A stretch of DNA of 64,000 nucleotides from Enterobacteriaceae endosymbiont of Donacia thalassina (GTDB lineage: Bacteria > Pseudomonadota > Gammaproteobacteria > Enterobacterales > Enterobacteriaceae): NCBI RefSeq assembly GCF_012568245.1, contig NZ_CP046188.1:64233-128232 (forward strand). The letters are read 5' to 3'. The position numbers and the translations under genes are program-made. The notes beneath the pieces were generated by a model. That model was not told the DNA's origin and did no database searches. It saw only the letters and a list, made by a program, of their open reading frames with translations. Shown here piece by piece: positions 17,529 through 28,083 of the stretch (position 1 is its first letter; each line of letters starts with the position of its first letter).

Positions 17529-18149
17529 ATGAATAATAAAAAATTTATTGTAATAGAAGGTATAGATGGAGCAGGAAAGTCTACTATTTGTAGTTATATA
17601 ATAAAATTATTAAATAATCTTAATATTCATAATATTATTAAAACTCATGAACCAGGAGGTACTCCAATTGCAGAAAAATTAAGAAATATTATTAAATTTG
17701 CTAAAGGAGAGAAATTTTCTCATAAGACTGAATTATTATTAATATATGCAGCTAGATTACAATTATTAGATAATATTATAAGAAAAAATATTAACACAAA
17801 CTGGATTTTATCAGATCGATATGATTTATCTACATATGCTTATCAAATAGGAGGGAGAAAAATAAATAAAAAAATTATATTATTTTTACAAAATTTTATT
17901 AATAATAATATAAAACCAGATATAACTATTTATTTAGATGTAAATCCTTTAATTGCTTTACAAAGAATACAAATTAAAATGTATGATAGAATTGAAAAAG
18001 AATCAATAAATTTTTTTTCTAGAGTTAGAAAATATTATTTAAAAATAGCAAAAAAAGATAAAAATATTAAAATAATTGATGCTAATTATAACCTAAAAAA
18101 TGTAAAATCATCAGTTGAAAAAATTATTAATAAATTAATATTAGTATAA
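17529..18149 (+). CDS. tmk: thymidylate kinase
   Basis: Tmk phosphorylates dTMP to dTDP with ATP. The 206 residues (E. coli 213) start with the P-loop EGIDGAGKSTI, followed by HEPGGTPIAEKLR and the dTMP-binding DRYDLSTYAYQIGGR, as in bacterial thymidylate kinases. It overlaps nothing but is only one base from holB, giving the E. coli tmk-holB order. The yceG and pabC genes that separate fabF from tmk in E. coli are absent. Confidence 0.96.
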   Translation: MNNKKFIVIEGIDGAGKSTICSYIIKLLNNLNIHNIIKTHEPGGTPIAEKLRNIIKFAKGEKFSHKTELLLIYAARLQLLDNIIRKNINTNWILSDRYDLSTYAYQIGGRKINKKIILFLQNFINNNIKPDITIYLDVNPLIALQRIQIKMYDRIEKESINFFSRVRKYYLKIAKKDKNIKIIDANYNLKNVKSSVEKIINKLILV

Positions 18150-18150
18150 A

Positions 18151-19170
18151 ATGAAAAAATATCCGATATTACCATGGTATCCTTGGCTAGATTTTTTTTA
18201 TAAAAAAATAATTTATCAATTTTTAAATAAAAAAAATTATAAAGCTTATATTTTTTGTTCTATAAATAAATTAGGTATAAATAGTTTAATTTATGCCTTA
18301 ACTAAATGGATTTTTTGTATAAATAAAAAAAAATTATATAGTTGTGCAAAATGTCAAAATTGTATTTTAATAGAAAAAAATATTTATCCTGATTTACATA
18401 TTATTCAAAATAATAAAGAACAAACAAGTATTAGTATAGAATTAATTAGAAATATAACCGAGATTACTTATAAAACATCTTATAGAGATGTTGGTAAAAT
18501 TATATGGTTTCCATATGGAAATAGATTGAATAATTCATCAAGTAATGCTATTTTAAAAATTTTAGAAGAACCATCAAATAACATTTGGTTTTTTTTCCAA
18601 TGTAAAAACAAAAACGAATTATTACCTACAATATATAGTAGATGTCAATTCTGGTATTTATCTCCTCCTAATGAAGAAATAGGTATGTTTTGGTTAAAAA
18701 AAAAAGTTCAAGATTATAAAATTTATAAAAAAGAATTAATAAAAACGGCAATACGTATATGTAATAATTCACCAATTTATGCTTACCAATTATTAAATAA
18801 TGTAATATGGAAAAATAGAGATTTTTTATATAATATTTTAATTTCTTCTTTAGAAGAAGATATAATGAATTTATTACCTATATTAAATAATAAAAATATT
18901 TTTTTATATTTAAATTGGATTTATCTAATTTTATTAGATGTAATTAAAAAACAGTTAAATATAGATCAAAAATTTTTTTATAATTTAGATCAAATATGTA
19001 TTATACATAAAATATCTAATTTAATTTTAGTTGATAAAATTTTATTAATAATAAAAAAAATATTATTTTATAATAATATTTTAATAAAAATTAAAACAAT
19101 TAATCATGAATTAGTATTAATTAATTTATTATTATCTATAGAGAAAATCTATAAATCTGATAATAAATAA
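18151..19170 (+). CDS. holB: DNA polymerase III subunit delta'
   Basis: Delta' is part of the clamp loader that places the beta clamp on primed DNA. The product has 339 residues (E. coli 334). The N-terminal WYPWLDFFYKK and the zinc-binding CAKCQNC resemble E. coli HolB. NAILKILEEPSNNIWFFFQC and SRCQFWYLSPP mark the inactive AAA+ core, which normally lacks a working P-loop in delta'. The C-terminal part is much less conserved but keeps NHELVLINLLLSIEK. It sits between tmk and ptsG; ycfH is missing. Confidence 0.93.
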   Translation: MKKYPILPWYPWLDFFYKKIIYQFLNKKNYKAYIFCSINKLGINSLIYALTKWIFCINKKKLYSCAKCQNCILIEKNIYPDLHIIQNNKEQTSISIELIRNITEITYKTSYRDVGKIIWFPYGNRLNNSSSNAILKILEEPSNNIWFFFQCKNKNELLPTIYSRCQFWYLSPPNEEIGMFWLKKKVQDYKIYKKELIKTAIRICNNSPIYAYQLLNNVIWKNRDFLYNILISSLEEDIMNLLPILNNKNIFLYLNWIYLILLDVIKKQLNIDQKFFYNLDQICIIHKISNLILVDKILLIIKKILFYNNILIKIKTINHELVLINLLLSIEKIYKSDNK

Positions 19171-19207
19171 TATTTATTAAATTTTATTTACAATTAGGAT
19201 ATTTATA

Positions 19208-20665
19208 ATGTTCAATAACACATTCGCTAATATGCAAAAAATAGGTAAATCTTTAATGTTACCAGTATCTGTTTTACCAATAGCGGGGATATTATTAGGT
19301 ATAGGATCAGCTAATTTTCATTGGTTACCTCATATTATTTCTAATATTATGGAAAAAACAGGTAGTTCTGTTTTTGCTAATATGCCATTAATATTTTCTA
19401 TAGGAATTTCTTTAGGATTTACTCAAAATAATGGTGTATCTGCATTAGCATCTGTTGTTTCTTATGGTATTTTAACAAAAACTATTGAAGTTATGATTCC
19501 TATTTTACTACATAATAATGTCACACAAGATATAATTATCCAAAAACATCTTGCCGATACAGGAGTATTAGGTGGTATTGTTGCTGGTTCTATTGCAGCA
19601 TATATGTTTAATCGTTTTCATAATATCCATTTAGTTGATTATCTTGGTTTTTTTTCTGGTAAACGTTTTGTTCCAATTATTTCAGGATTAACATCAATTT
19701 TTGTTGGTTTATTATTATCGTTTATATGGATTCCTATTGGTAAATTAATTCAATTTTTTTCATATTGGGCTATTTATCAAAATCCTATTTTTGCCTTTGG
19801 TATTTATGGAATTATAGAAAGAACTTTATTACCTTTTGGATTACATCATATTTGGAATGTTCCATTTCAAATGGAAATTGGTTCATTTATGAATGAGGTA
19901 ACTAAACAAATATATCATGGTGATATTGCTAGATATATAGCTGGAGATCCATCTGCAGGAAAATTAGCCGGGGGATTTTTATTTAAAATGTATGGATTAC
20001 CTGGAGCAGCTATTGCAATATGGCATACATCAAAAAAAAAAAATAAGAAAAAAATTGGTAGTTTAATGTTATCAGCAGCATTAACATCATTTTTTACAGG
20101 TATTACTGAACCGATAGAATTTTCATTTATGTATGTAGCTCCCTTATTATATGTAATTCACATTATTCTATCTGGATTATCTTTTCCTATTTGCATTATG
20201 TTAGGAATGAGAAATGGAACAAGTTTTTCTCATGGATTAATTGATTTTATTATTTTAAGTGGTAATGGTTCTAGAATATGGTTATTTCCATTGATAGGTT
20301 GTATTTATACAATTATTTATTATAGTATATTTAAAATAATAATAATAAAATTTAATTTAAAAACTCCTGGACGTGAAGATATACAAAATAATACATATAC
20401 AGATAATTATATATCATCAAAAAATTATATAAAAAAACTAGTAGAATCTTTTGGTGGAGGAGATAATATTTCTAATCTAGATGCATGTATTACTAGATTA
20501 CGTGTAAGTGTTATAAATATAGAAAAAGTTAATAAAAAAGAATTAAAATTATTAGGAGCTTCTGCTGTTATAATTTCTGGTACTGGAGTTCAAGCTGTTT
20601 TTGGTACTAAATCAGATAATTTAAAAACAGAAATGGATAATTATATAAAAAATAATAATAAATAA
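19208..20665 (+). CDS. ptsG: glucose-specific PTS enzyme IICB
   Basis: PtsG imports glucose across the inner membrane and phosphorylates it to glucose 6-phosphate. The 485 residues (E. coli 477) comprise the IIC membrane domain (about 1-385, with [26 protein letters not shown], the glucose-site [15 protein letters not shown] and [11 protein letters not shown]) and the IIB domain with phospho-cysteine in [15 protein letters not shown] linker KTPGRED joins them. TTAGGA precedes the ATG. Its presence needs EI, HPr and EIIA elsewhere. It is probably the main carbon-entry route. Confidence 0.97.
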   Translation: MFNNTFANMQKIGKSLMLPVSVLPIAGILLGIGSANFHWLPHIISNIMEKTGSSVFANMPLIFSIGISLGFTQNNGVSALASVVSYGILTKTIEVMIPILLHNNVTQDIIIQKHLADTGVLGGIVAGSIAAYMFNRFHNIHLVDYLGFFSGKRFVPIISGLTSIFVGLLLSFIWIPIGKLIQFFSYWAIYQNPIFAFGIYGIIERTLLPFGLHHIWNVPFQMEIGSFMNEVTKQIYHGDIARYIAGDPSAGKLAGGFLFKMYGLPGAAIAIWHTSKKKNKKKIGSLMLSAALTSFFTGITEPIEFSFMYVAPLLYVIHIILSGLSFPICIMLGMRNGTSFSHGLIDFIILSGNGSRIWLFPLIGCIYTIIYYSIFKIIIIKFNLKTPGREDIQNNTYTDNYISSKNYIKKLVESFGGGDNISNLDACITRLRVSVINIEKVNKKELKLLGASAVIISGTGVQAVFGTKSDNLKTEMDNYIKNNNK

Positions 20666-20680
20666 TAAATATAAAATATT

Positions 20681-21031
20681 ATGAATAGTAAAGAAAATAT
20701 ATTTCAAAAAATTTTATCTAAAAAAGTAATTACTGATATTATTTATCAAGATAATTTAGTAACAGCTTTTAATGATATAAATCCTCAAAGTCCAGTACAT
20801 ATTTTAATTATACCTAATATTTTGATAAAAACACTTAATGATATTAATAACAATCATGAATTTATCTTAGGTAGAATGTTATTAGTTGCATCTAAAATAG
20901 CTAAAAAAAAACACATTAATAAATTAGGTTATAGAATTGTAATTAATTGTAATGTTCATGGATGTCAAACAATATTTCATTTACATATGCATTTATTAGG
21001 TGGACGACAAGGTATAAAAAATTTTTTTTAA
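20681..21031 (+). CDS. hinT: HIT-family purine nucleoside phosphoramidase HinT
   Basis: HinT is a small histidine-triad hydrolase of nucleoside phosphoramidates and aminoacyl-adenylates. The 116 residues align with E. coli HinT (119), including IVYQD-like DIIYQDNLVTAFNDINPQ, HILIIPNI and the triad HLHMHLLGGR. The region before the triad reads NVHGCQTIFHLH where E. coli has NRHGGQEVYHIH. The ptsG-hinT neighbourhood is the E. coli ptsG...ycfF order with the genes between removed. Confidence 0.94.
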   Translation: MNSKENIFQKILSKKVITDIIYQDNLVTAFNDINPQSPVHILIIPNILIKTLNDINNNHEFILGRMLLVASKIAKKKHINKLGYRIVINCNVHGCQTIFHLHMHLLGGRQGIKNFF

Positions 21032-21073
21032 ATTTTAAAATATATTTTTCTTATTTAAATTTTTAAAAAAATT

Positions 21074-21110
21074 TTGCTATGTATTATTTTAATAAATAAA
21101 TACATAGCAA
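21074..21110. terminator. two-way terminator between hinT and gapA
   Basis: TTGCTATGTATT (21074-21085) pairs perfectly with AATACATAGCAA (21099-21110) over a 13-nt loop, between convergent hinT and gapA stops. A/T-rich tails on both sides would suit either direction. Confidence 0.6.
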
Positions 21111-21128
21111 TAAACAAATTTATATTTT

Positions 21129-22127
21129 TTATTTAAAAATATGTAATATTAAATCCACTATCTTAGTAGAATATCCTGTTTCATTATCATACCAAGCAAT
21201 TAATTTAAAAAAATTATTATTAATAGCTATACTTGCTTTTTTATCAAAAATAGATATTAATTTTGATCCATTAAAATCACTTGATACCACATCATCTTCT
21301 GTATAGCCAATAACTTCCTTCATATAACTATGAGATGCAAATTTGATAACTTTATAAATATCTGATAGTGTAGTTTTTTTTAAAACTCTAACTGTAAAAT
21401 CAACAACAGAAACATTAGCAACTGGTACTCTTAATGATATCCCTGTTAACTTATTGTTTAGTTCTGGTAAAACAAATCCTACTGCTTTTGCAGCTCCAGT
21501 ACTTGAAGGAATAATATTTTGATATGCTCCTCTACCTCCTCTCCAATCTTTTTTTGAGGGGCTATCTACTGTTTTTTGGGTTGAAGTTACCGCATGAACA
21601 GTTGTCATTAAACCATTTTCAATAATATAATTATCATTAATAATTTTAGCTAACGGCGCTAAACAATTAGTAGTACATGAAGCATTAGAAATAATATTTT
21701 CACCATTATAATTATGAAAATTTACTCCTCTAACAAACATAGGAATAGAAATATCTTTAGGAGGAGCTGTAATAATAACTTTTTTAGCACCAGCAATAAT
21801 ATGTTGTTGTGCTAATTCTCTAGTCAAAAAAATACCTGTAGATTCAATAACAACATCAATTTTTAAATCATTCCATTTTAATTTACTAGGATCTGATTCA
21901 GAAAAAACATGAATAATATTTTTATTTATAATTAAATTATTTTTATGAATTTTAATTGTTTCTTTAAAAGATCCATGTGTTGAATCATATTTAATCATAT
22001 ATGCCATATAATTTATTTCTAATAAATCATTAATAGCTATAATTTTAATTTTAGTATTTTTTTGAGCAGCACGAAAAAAAATACGTCCTATTCGGCCGAA
22101 TCCATTAATAGCAACTCTAATAGACAT
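21129..22127 (-). CDS. gapA: glyceraldehyde-3-phosphate dehydrogenase
   Basis: GapA oxidises glyceraldehyde 3-phosphate to 1,3-bisphosphoglycerate with NAD in glycolysis. The 332 residues equal the E. coli size. The NAD-binding INGFGRIGR, the active-site cysteine in [15 protein letters not shown] (about residue 150), the catalytic histidine in HAVTSTQK and the C-terminal WYDNETGYS are intact. A strong AAGGAG Shine-Dalgarno lies 7-8 bases before the ATG, fitting high expression. It acts just before pgk (58 kb). The gapA-sppA-xthA grouping resembles a contracted E. coli region. Confidence 0.97.
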   Translation of the reverse strand: MSIRVAINGFGRIGRIFFRAAQKNTKIKIIAINDLLEINYMAYMIKYDSTHGSFKETIKIHKNNLIINKNIIHVFSESDPSKLKWNDLKIDVVIESTGIFLTRELAQQHIIAGAKKVIITAPPKDISIPMFVRGVNFHNYNGENIISNASCTTNCLAPLAKIINDNYIIENGLMTTVHAVTSTQKTVDSPSKKDWRGGRGAYQNIIPSSTGAAKAVGFVLPELNNKLTGISLRVPVANVSVVDFTVRVLKKTTLSDIYKVIKFASHSYMKEVIGYTEDDVVSSDFNGSKLISIFDKKASIAINNNFFKLIAWYDNETGYSTKIVDLILHIFK

Positions 22128-22183
22128 TAAATAATCTCCTTAATTATCTATAATAAAAAAATAAATTTTTTGTATTTTCTAAT

Positions 22184-23998
22184 TTATATAGCATATAAAG
22201 AATATGTTTTTTCAACAACAAAAGAATTATTATTATCTAGTAAAGAAAAATTTTGATTAATAGTATTTATAAAATTTTGCATAAAATTAGACATAATAAA
22301 AATATCTAATTGCATTAAATAATTTAATAAACAAAAAGTATTTGTATCTTCCCATTGTAATTTTATTTTTTTAATCTTTGTTAATTGCGAAATTTTTATT
22401 ACTGCATCGTCAAAATCACCTAAATCATCAACTAATCCGTATTTTTTAGCATCTTTACCTAATATAACCATTCCATTAGCTAATTTTTTAACTTTTTCAA
22501 GAGATATATGTCTTTCTTTAGAAACTAAATTGATAAATTTTTCATAACCATTTTTTATATTTAATCTGATTATTTTTTTTTCTATAGAAGATAATTCTTT
22601 ACTTTTAGTAAGATTAAATCTATCTGATATATTAACACCATCTTCTTTTATACCAATAAAATCTAAAATATTACTCATATTATTTACAATACTAAAAATA
22701 CCAATAGAACCAGTTAAACTAACTGGATCAGCAATTATAAAATCAGCTGCTGTAGAAATCCAATATGCTCCTGATGCTGCTATTTTACCCATTATAACTA
22801 CTATTGGTTTATGTATTTTTCTTAATAAAATTAATTCATCATAAATTGCTTGTGCAGCTAAAATATCTCCTCCTGGACTATTAATTTTTAATATTACTCC
22901 TTTTATTTGTGGATCTTGATATGCTTTATGTATTGCATTTATAATATCATTACTTCCACTTTTTCCATATAACATAATTCCATCTATTGGAATGACTGCA
23001 ATATTACCATTATTTTTTTGTATATTATTATCTATATTTAATTTTATATAATCACTTATATTAATTTTATTATATGTATTTAATTTTTTATCTAAACCAA
23101 ACTTTTGAATCATTTCTTTTTTAAAATTATTATAATTAGATATTTGATCTACTAATTTATTTTTTAATGAAAATAAAGTTAAATCTCCGTTACATTTTTC
23201 AAGAGAAATTAAAAAATTTTCATCTGTAGGAAAAATTTCTTCTTTAGTTAATTTTCTATTGGTTGATATAGTTGTTAAATAATCATCCCATAAATTATTA
23301 ATTAAATTATTCATAATAATTTTGTCATTACTAGACATATTATTTCTTGTTATAGATTCTACAGTAGATTTATATTCTCCTATTTTAAATATATGTGCTT
23401 TTATTTTTAAATTTTGTAAAAGTTTTTTATAGAAAAATTTTTTTAAATTTAAACCATATAATTTTACATGACCATATGGTAATAAAAAGATTTTATTAGC
23501 AAAACTCGCTAAATAATATTGATGTTGATTATACATATCAGAAATTGCATATATTTTTTTGCCACTTTTTTTAAAATCATTTAAATATTTTCCTATATAT
23601 CTTAAAGTAGGAATATCATAAATATTTAAATTGTTAAGTTTTAATATAATTCCACTAATATTTTTATCTTTTTTTGCATACTGTATCGCATAAGTTATAT
23701 TAATGATAGGATCATTATCTTGTTTATTTGTAAATCTATTAAATAATTTAAATATTAAATTATTTTCACAAACAGTTTTATCATTAAAATTTCCATTAAA
23801 ATTAATTTCTAATACTTGATTATTCTTTTTTAATATTTGATTATTTATATTTTTTTTATGATGAACATTATATATGTAATAACATAACAAAGATATTAAT
23901 AATATAAAAATAATATTTATTATTAATGTTCTAGTAAAATTAATTAATGACCATAAATAACAACAAAAAAATTTTACTAAATTCAATAATTTAATCAT
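22184..23998 (-). CDS. sppA: signal peptide peptidase SppA (protease IV)
   Basis: SppA is an inner-membrane serine protease that degrades cleaved signal peptides on the periplasmic side. The 604 residues are close to the 618 of E. coli protease IV, so this is the long, two-repeat form. One N-terminal membrane segment lies at about residues 24-43. The general-base lysine is in GEYKSTVESI and the nucleophile serine in GKIAASGAYWISTAAD, followed by GSIGIFS. SPGGDILAAQAIYDEL precedes the serine. It is retained with secreted and membrane proteins such as dacA, whose signal peptides it could clear. Confidence 0.93.
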   Translation of the reverse strand: MIKLLNLVKFFCCYLWSLINFTRTLIINIIFILLISLLCYYIYNVHHKKNINNQILKKNNQVLEINFNGNFNDKTVCENNLIFKLFNRFTNKQDNDPIINITYAIQYAKKDKNISGIILKLNNLNIYDIPTLRYIGKYLNDFKKSGKKIYAISDMYNQHQYYLASFANKIFLLPYGHVKLYGLNLKKFFYKKLLQNLKIKAHIFKIGEYKSTVESITRNNMSSNDKIIMNNLINNLWDDYLTTISTNRKLTKEEIFPTDENFLISLEKCNGDLTLFSLKNKLVDQISNYNNFKKEMIQKFGLDKKLNTYNKINISDYIKLNIDNNIQKNNGNIAVIPIDGIMLYGKSGSNDIINAIHKAYQDPQIKGVILKINSPGGDILAAQAIYDELILLRKIHKPIVVIMGKIAASGAYWISTAADFIIADPVSLTGSIGIFSIVNNMSNILDFIGIKEDGVNISDRFNLTKSKELSSIEKKIIRLNIKNGYEKFINLVSKERHISLEKVKKLANGMVILGKDAKKYGLVDDLGDFDDAVIKISQLTKIKKIKLQWEDTNTFCLLNYLMQLDIFIMSNFMQNFINTINQNFSLLDNNNSFVVEKTYSLYAI

Positions 23999-24029
23999 TT
24001 TTCACCTAATTTTTTAAAATAAAAATTTA

Positions 24030-24836
24030 TTAAATATTTTTAAATTTTACCCAAATAGGAACATGATCTGAAGGTTTAATTAAATTACGAATAGAATATT
24101 CTATTCCTGAATTAAAATAATATTTTATTAATGAATGAGTAATTAAAATATTATCAATTCTTAATCCTTTATTAATAAAAAACCCTTTTGATCTATAATC
24201 AAACCAAGAAAATTTATTATTTACTAAGGGATTCATTAATCTCCAAATATCAAATAGGCCCCAATTAAGTAATTGATTAATATAAAATCTTTCTTCTGGT
24301 AAGAAAGAACATTTTCCTTGTTTTAACCATTTTTTACGATTTTTTTCTCCTATACCAATATCTAAATTAGAAATACTGATGTTAATATCTCCCATAATTA
24401 TAATGTGATTTTTTGGATTTAAATTTTTTTTAATATAAAAATATAAATTTTTAAAAAAATTAATTTTATAATTAAATTTTATTTTATTATTTCTATTATC
24501 TCCTTGTGGAAAATAACAATTTATAATTTTTATATTACCAATAGAACTGTCTAAATCAATCATTATTAATCTTTTTTGATTATTTAAATTTTGTAAAAAA
24601 TTTTTTTGAATATTAAAAGATTTTATTTTGCTTAATAAAGCTACTCCATAATATTTTACTTGTCCACAGATGTAAGTATTATACCCTAAACTATCTATTT
24701 TTTCTTTAGGAAAATTTTTATTATCTACTTTTATTTCTTGTAATCCGATTACATCAGGATTATATAATTCTATAATTAATTTTAATTGATGTATATGCGC
24801 TCTTATTCCATTAATATTAAATGAAAAAATTTTCAT
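24030..24836 (-). CDS. xthA: exonuclease III
   Basis: XthA is the main AP endonuclease and 3'-5' exonuclease of base-excision repair. The 268 residues equal E. coli ExoIII. Catalytic residues are visible: N in FNINGIRAH, E in GLQEIKVD, D/N in IIMGDINIS and D/H in KPSDHVPIWV. It follows the E. coli layout closely (YGVALLSK, RIDNILI). It is one of the few DNA-repair genes in the window, and stands 48 bp from cls. Confidence 0.96.
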   Translation of the reverse strand: MKIFSFNINGIRAHIHQLKLIIELYNPDVIGLQEIKVDNKNFPKEKIDSLGYNTYICGQVKYYGVALLSKIKSFNIQKNFLQNLNNQKRLIMIDLDSSIGNIKIINCYFPQGDNRNNKIKFNYKINFFKNLYFYIKKNLNPKNHIIIMGDINISISNLDIGIGEKNRKKWLKQGKCSFLPEERFYINQLLNWGLFDIWRLMNPLVNNKFSWFDYRSKGFFINKGLRIDNILITHSLIKYYFNSGIEYSIRNLIKPSDHVPIWVKFKNI

Positions 24837-24884
24837 ATAACTAAATTTTTTTTAAATTAAATATTTAAATATAAAATAATTTAT

Positions 24885-26351
24885 CTATAAAATAAATTTA
24901 AATAAAAAAAATAATTTTTCTATTATTTTTTTCCAAAATGGTCTTTTTATCCATAAATTATATTCTAATTTTTTAGATTTTAAAATATATTTATTTTGTA
25001 TAGATAAAAGTGATTTACTAAAAACAGTATCATCTATAATTAGATTAATTTCAAAATTTAAATATATACTTCTTATATCTAAATTTACAGTACCTATTAA
25101 ACTTATTTTTTTATCTATAATAATACTTTTTGTATGTAAAAAACCTTTTTTTAATTGATAAATTTTAACTCCTGATTTTAATAATTTATAAAAAAAAAAT
25201 TTACTGGCCCAATAAATAAAAATTGAATCATTATATTTAGGAATAATAATTTTTACATCTACTCCACGTTCAGAAGCAATACAAATAGAAGATAATAAAT
25301 TACTACTTGGTAGTAAATAAGGTGTTGTAATAATTAAACTTTTTTTAGATAAAAATATTGCTGTAATTAAAGAATTATGAATTATTTTTTTTGATAATTC
25401 TAATCCTGAAAATATTACTTGTATTCTATTTATACTTTTTTTATTTTGATATTTAACTAAATTATTTTTTAATTGATTAATAGATAAAATATTTTTTCCT
25501 GTTTCAATTTCCCATTCGTATGCATAAATAATACTTATTGTATTAACAATAGGACCAGTGATACGAATCATTAAATCAAGCCATTTTTCTATTTTAACAT
25601 TTTTTTGTAAATATTTAGAATCTATCATATTCATACTACCAACATAAACTATCTTATTATCAATTAAGATTATTTTTTTATGTTGTCTTAAATCGATTCT
25701 TGAATAAAAAAAATTAAAAATTGTAATTTTTAATGACCTAATTATAAAAACACCAACTTTTATCATAAGATAATACCATGAACTATAAAAAAAATTTCTA
25801 CCTCCAATATAATCCAACATAATATAACATTTGACTCCTCTTTTAGCTGCAATTATAATTGAATTAGAAAATTCGTTTACTAAACCTCCTGGTATCCATA
25901 TATAAAAAACAATATGTATACTGTATTTTGCTAATTCTATGTCATGAATTAATGATTTAAATAATTTAAATGATGAATTTATTAATTTAATAGAATTACT
26001 AGTCATGCTAAATAAATTTTGTTTATTTTCACATAATTTAAATAATGTTTGGATTTTTTTATTTAAACATATATTTATAAAATATAATTTATAATATATT
26101 TGTAATTTTTTTAATAATTTACTATAACGAAACCATATTTTTTTAGATTTTGGAGATTTATATTGTGTTTTTGAATAAATTTCACCAAAAACAAAATAAA
26201 AAATAATTCCTATTTTTGGAAAAATATATAAAATAAGATACCATAATAAATAAGATTTTATATCTTTATATCTAATAAAGATTCTAATTATAATACAAAT
26301 CAATATTATAATATTACTATAGAATAAAATTAAATTTAAAAAACTAATCAT
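24885..26351 (-). CDS. cls: cardiolipin synthase A
   Basis: Cardiolipin synthase joins two phosphatidylglycerols into cardiolipin and glycerol in the inner membrane. The 488 residues match ClsA (486). Two hydrophobic N-terminal segments (about residues 3-24 and 34-56) are followed by two phospholipase-D HKD motifs: HKKIILIDNKIVYVGSMN and HTKSIIIDKKISLIGTVN, the second followed by LDIRS. This shows that the symbiont still makes its own phospholipids, in line with the fatty-acid genes. Confidence 0.92.
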   Translation of the reverse strand: MISFLNLILFYSNIIILICIIIRIFIRYKDIKSYLLWYLILYIFPKIGIIFYFVFGEIYSKTQYKSPKSKKIWFRYSKLLKKLQIYYKLYFINICLNKKIQTLFKLCENKQNLFSMTSNSIKLINSSFKLFKSLIHDIELAKYSIHIVFYIWIPGGLVNEFSNSIIIAAKRGVKCYIMLDYIGGRNFFYSSWYYLMIKVGVFIIRSLKITIFNFFYSRIDLRQHKKIILIDNKIVYVGSMNMIDSKYLQKNVKIEKWLDLMIRITGPIVNTISIIYAYEWEIETGKNILSINQLKNNLVKYQNKKSINRIQVIFSGLELSKKIIHNSLITAIFLSKKSLIITTPYLLPSSNLLSSICIASERGVDVKIIIPKYNDSIFIYWASKFFFYKLLKSGVKIYQLKKGFLHTKSIIIDKKISLIGTVNLDIRSIYLNFEINLIIDDTVFSKSLLSIQNKYILKSKKLEYNLWIKRPFWKKIIEKLFFLFKFIL

Positions 26352-26418
26352 ACTAACACTAAATATATTATTATATAATATTTTAATATTTTAATATTAA
26401 AATATATAAATATATATT

Positions 26419-27465
26419 TTAAACTTTAAAAAGAAAGTGAATAATATCTCCATCTTGTATTATATAATCTTTACCTTCTATTTTCATTTTACCAAATAAT
26501 TTTGCTTTTATTTTGCTTTTATAAAAAATAAAATCTTTATAATGAATTACTTGTGCTCTAATAAATCCTTTTTGGATATCACTATGTATTTTTTTCGCTG
26601 CAATTAATGTTGTTGTTCCTTTTAAAATACTCCATGATTTTGTTTCTTTAATACCTACTGTATAAAAAGTATGTAAATTTAATAAATTAAAACTAAAAAT
26701 TATTATTTTTTTTAAATCATACTCTTTTTTATGTACAGATAATAATTTTTGTTTTTTATTAAGTTTTTTAATACATATTTTTAATATTAAATATTTTTGC
26801 TTTAAAATTTTTATTTCTTTCGAAAAATATTGATTATTAATATTATTTTCATCTATATTAGCAATAATAATTGATGGTTTAATCGTTAATAATTTTAAAT
26901 ATTTTAAAAAATTTTTTTCTTCTATATTTAATTTTAATAAATTTAAAAGTTTACCGTTTTTTAAATAATTTAAACAAATATTTAATAAATATTGCCATTT
27001 ATTAAAATCCTTTTTATTATTTTTTTTAGAAATATTAGATTGTAATTTATATAATATATTAATATCAAATTGTATAATTTCATTATTTATGATATTTACA
27101 TCTTTTATAGGATTATATGATAAATTTAATATATTTTGGTCTTTAAAACATCGTACTACGTGAATAATAGCATCTACTTCTGATATATTATGTAAAAATT
27201 GATTACCTAATCCTTCTCCTTTATAAGCTCCTTTTATTAAACCAGCAATATCAACAAAAGTAACTGTTGAATGTATAGTTTTTCTAGAATTTGCTATTTT
27301 AGATAAATAAATTAATCTTTCATCAGGAAAAGTTACTATACTAGTATTTGGTTTTATTGTACAAAAAGGATAATTTAATGCATCTACATTAGAATTAGTT
27401 AAAGCATTAAATAATGTTGATTTACCTACATTTGGTAAACCTATTATACCACATTTTAATCCCAT
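26419..27465 (-). CDS. ychF: ribosome-binding ATPase YchF
   Basis: YchF is an Obg-family P-loop ATPase that binds ribosomes. I start it at the ATG at 27465 (MGLKCGIIGLPNVGKS), as in E. coli; a start 12 bases upstream is less likely. The 348 residues (E. coli 363) contain P-loop GLPNVGKST, VDIAGLIKGAYKGEGLGNQFL and the altered G4 motif ANIDEN that favours ATP over GTP. A C-terminal TGS domain has GFIRAQVI, EGKDYIIQDGDIIHFLF. The start lies 4 bp after the pth stop, giving the conserved pth-ychF pair. Confidence 0.95.
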   Translation of the reverse strand: MGLKCGIIGLPNVGKSTLFNALTNSNVDALNYPFCTIKPNTSIVTFPDERLIYLSKIANSRKTIHSTVTFVDIAGLIKGAYKGEGLGNQFLHNISEVDAIIHVVRCFKDQNILNLSYNPIKDVNIINNEIIQFDINILYKLQSNISKKNNKKDFNKWQYLLNICLNYLKNGKLLNLLKLNIEEKNFLKYLKLLTIKPSIIIANIDENNINNQYFSKEIKILKQKYLILKICIKKLNKKQKLLSVHKKEYDLKKIIIFSFNLLNLHTFYTVGIKETKSWSILKGTTTLIAAKKIHSDIQKGFIRAQVIHYKDFIFYKSKIKAKLFGKMKIEGKDYIIQDGDIIHFLFKV

Positions 27466-27469
27466 TCTT

Positions 27470-28060
27470 TTACCCATTATTTTGAGAATGTAAATAATTA
27501 AGTGCTCTATTATAATTATTTGTTTTAATAAAAATTAATAAAGCTTTTAAACTATTTTTTATTGCAAAATTAATATTTTTTTGTTCAATTATTGTCGGAG
27601 AACTTAAAACAAAATTATTTACTTGAAATTTATTTCTTGGACGTCCTATACCTATACGTAATCTATAAAATAATGTATCATTAAAAATTTTTATAATATT
27701 TTTAATTCCATTATGACCTCCACTACCTCCTCCATATTTAAATTTAATAATTCCAGGTAAATAATCTAATTCATCATGAACGATTAAAATATTTTTTAAT
27801 AAAATTTTATAAAAGTTAGCAACAATAAAAATTGATTTACCTGAATTATTCATAAAAGAATTAGGTATTAATAACATTATTTTTTTATCAAAAATTTTTA
27901 GATAACCAATATTTGCATTTAATTTTTTTATTTTTTTTAATTTTACATTAAATTTATTAGATAAATTAAAAATATAATTAGAACCTATATTATGACGAGT
28001 TTGAATAAATTTTTCATCTATATTATTACCTAACCCTACTATCATTTTAATATTATTCAA
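27470..28060 (-). CDS. pth: peptidyl-tRNA hydrolase
   Basis: Pth frees tRNA from peptidyl-tRNAs dropped by ribosomes. The 196 residues equal E. coli Pth (194). Active-site elements are MIVGLGN, the catalytic histidine in QTRHNIGSNY, the asparagine in SFMNNSGKS and the aspartate in IVHDELDYLPG, then KYGGGSGGHNGIKNI. It lies between prs and ychF on the minus strand with spacers of 24 and 4 bp, probably one operon. Confidence 0.97.
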   Translation of the reverse strand: MNNIKMIVGLGNNIDEKFIQTRHNIGSNYIFNLSNKFNVKLKKIKKLNANIGYLKIFDKKIMLLIPNSFMNNSGKSIFIVANFYKILLKNILIVHDELDYLPGIIKFKYGGGSGGHNGIKNIIKIFNDTLFYRLRIGIGRPRNKFQVNNFVLSSPTIIEQKNINFAIKNSLKALLIFIKTNNYNRALNYLHSQNNG

Positions 28061-28083
28061 ATATTTACCTTATTAATTCTAGT

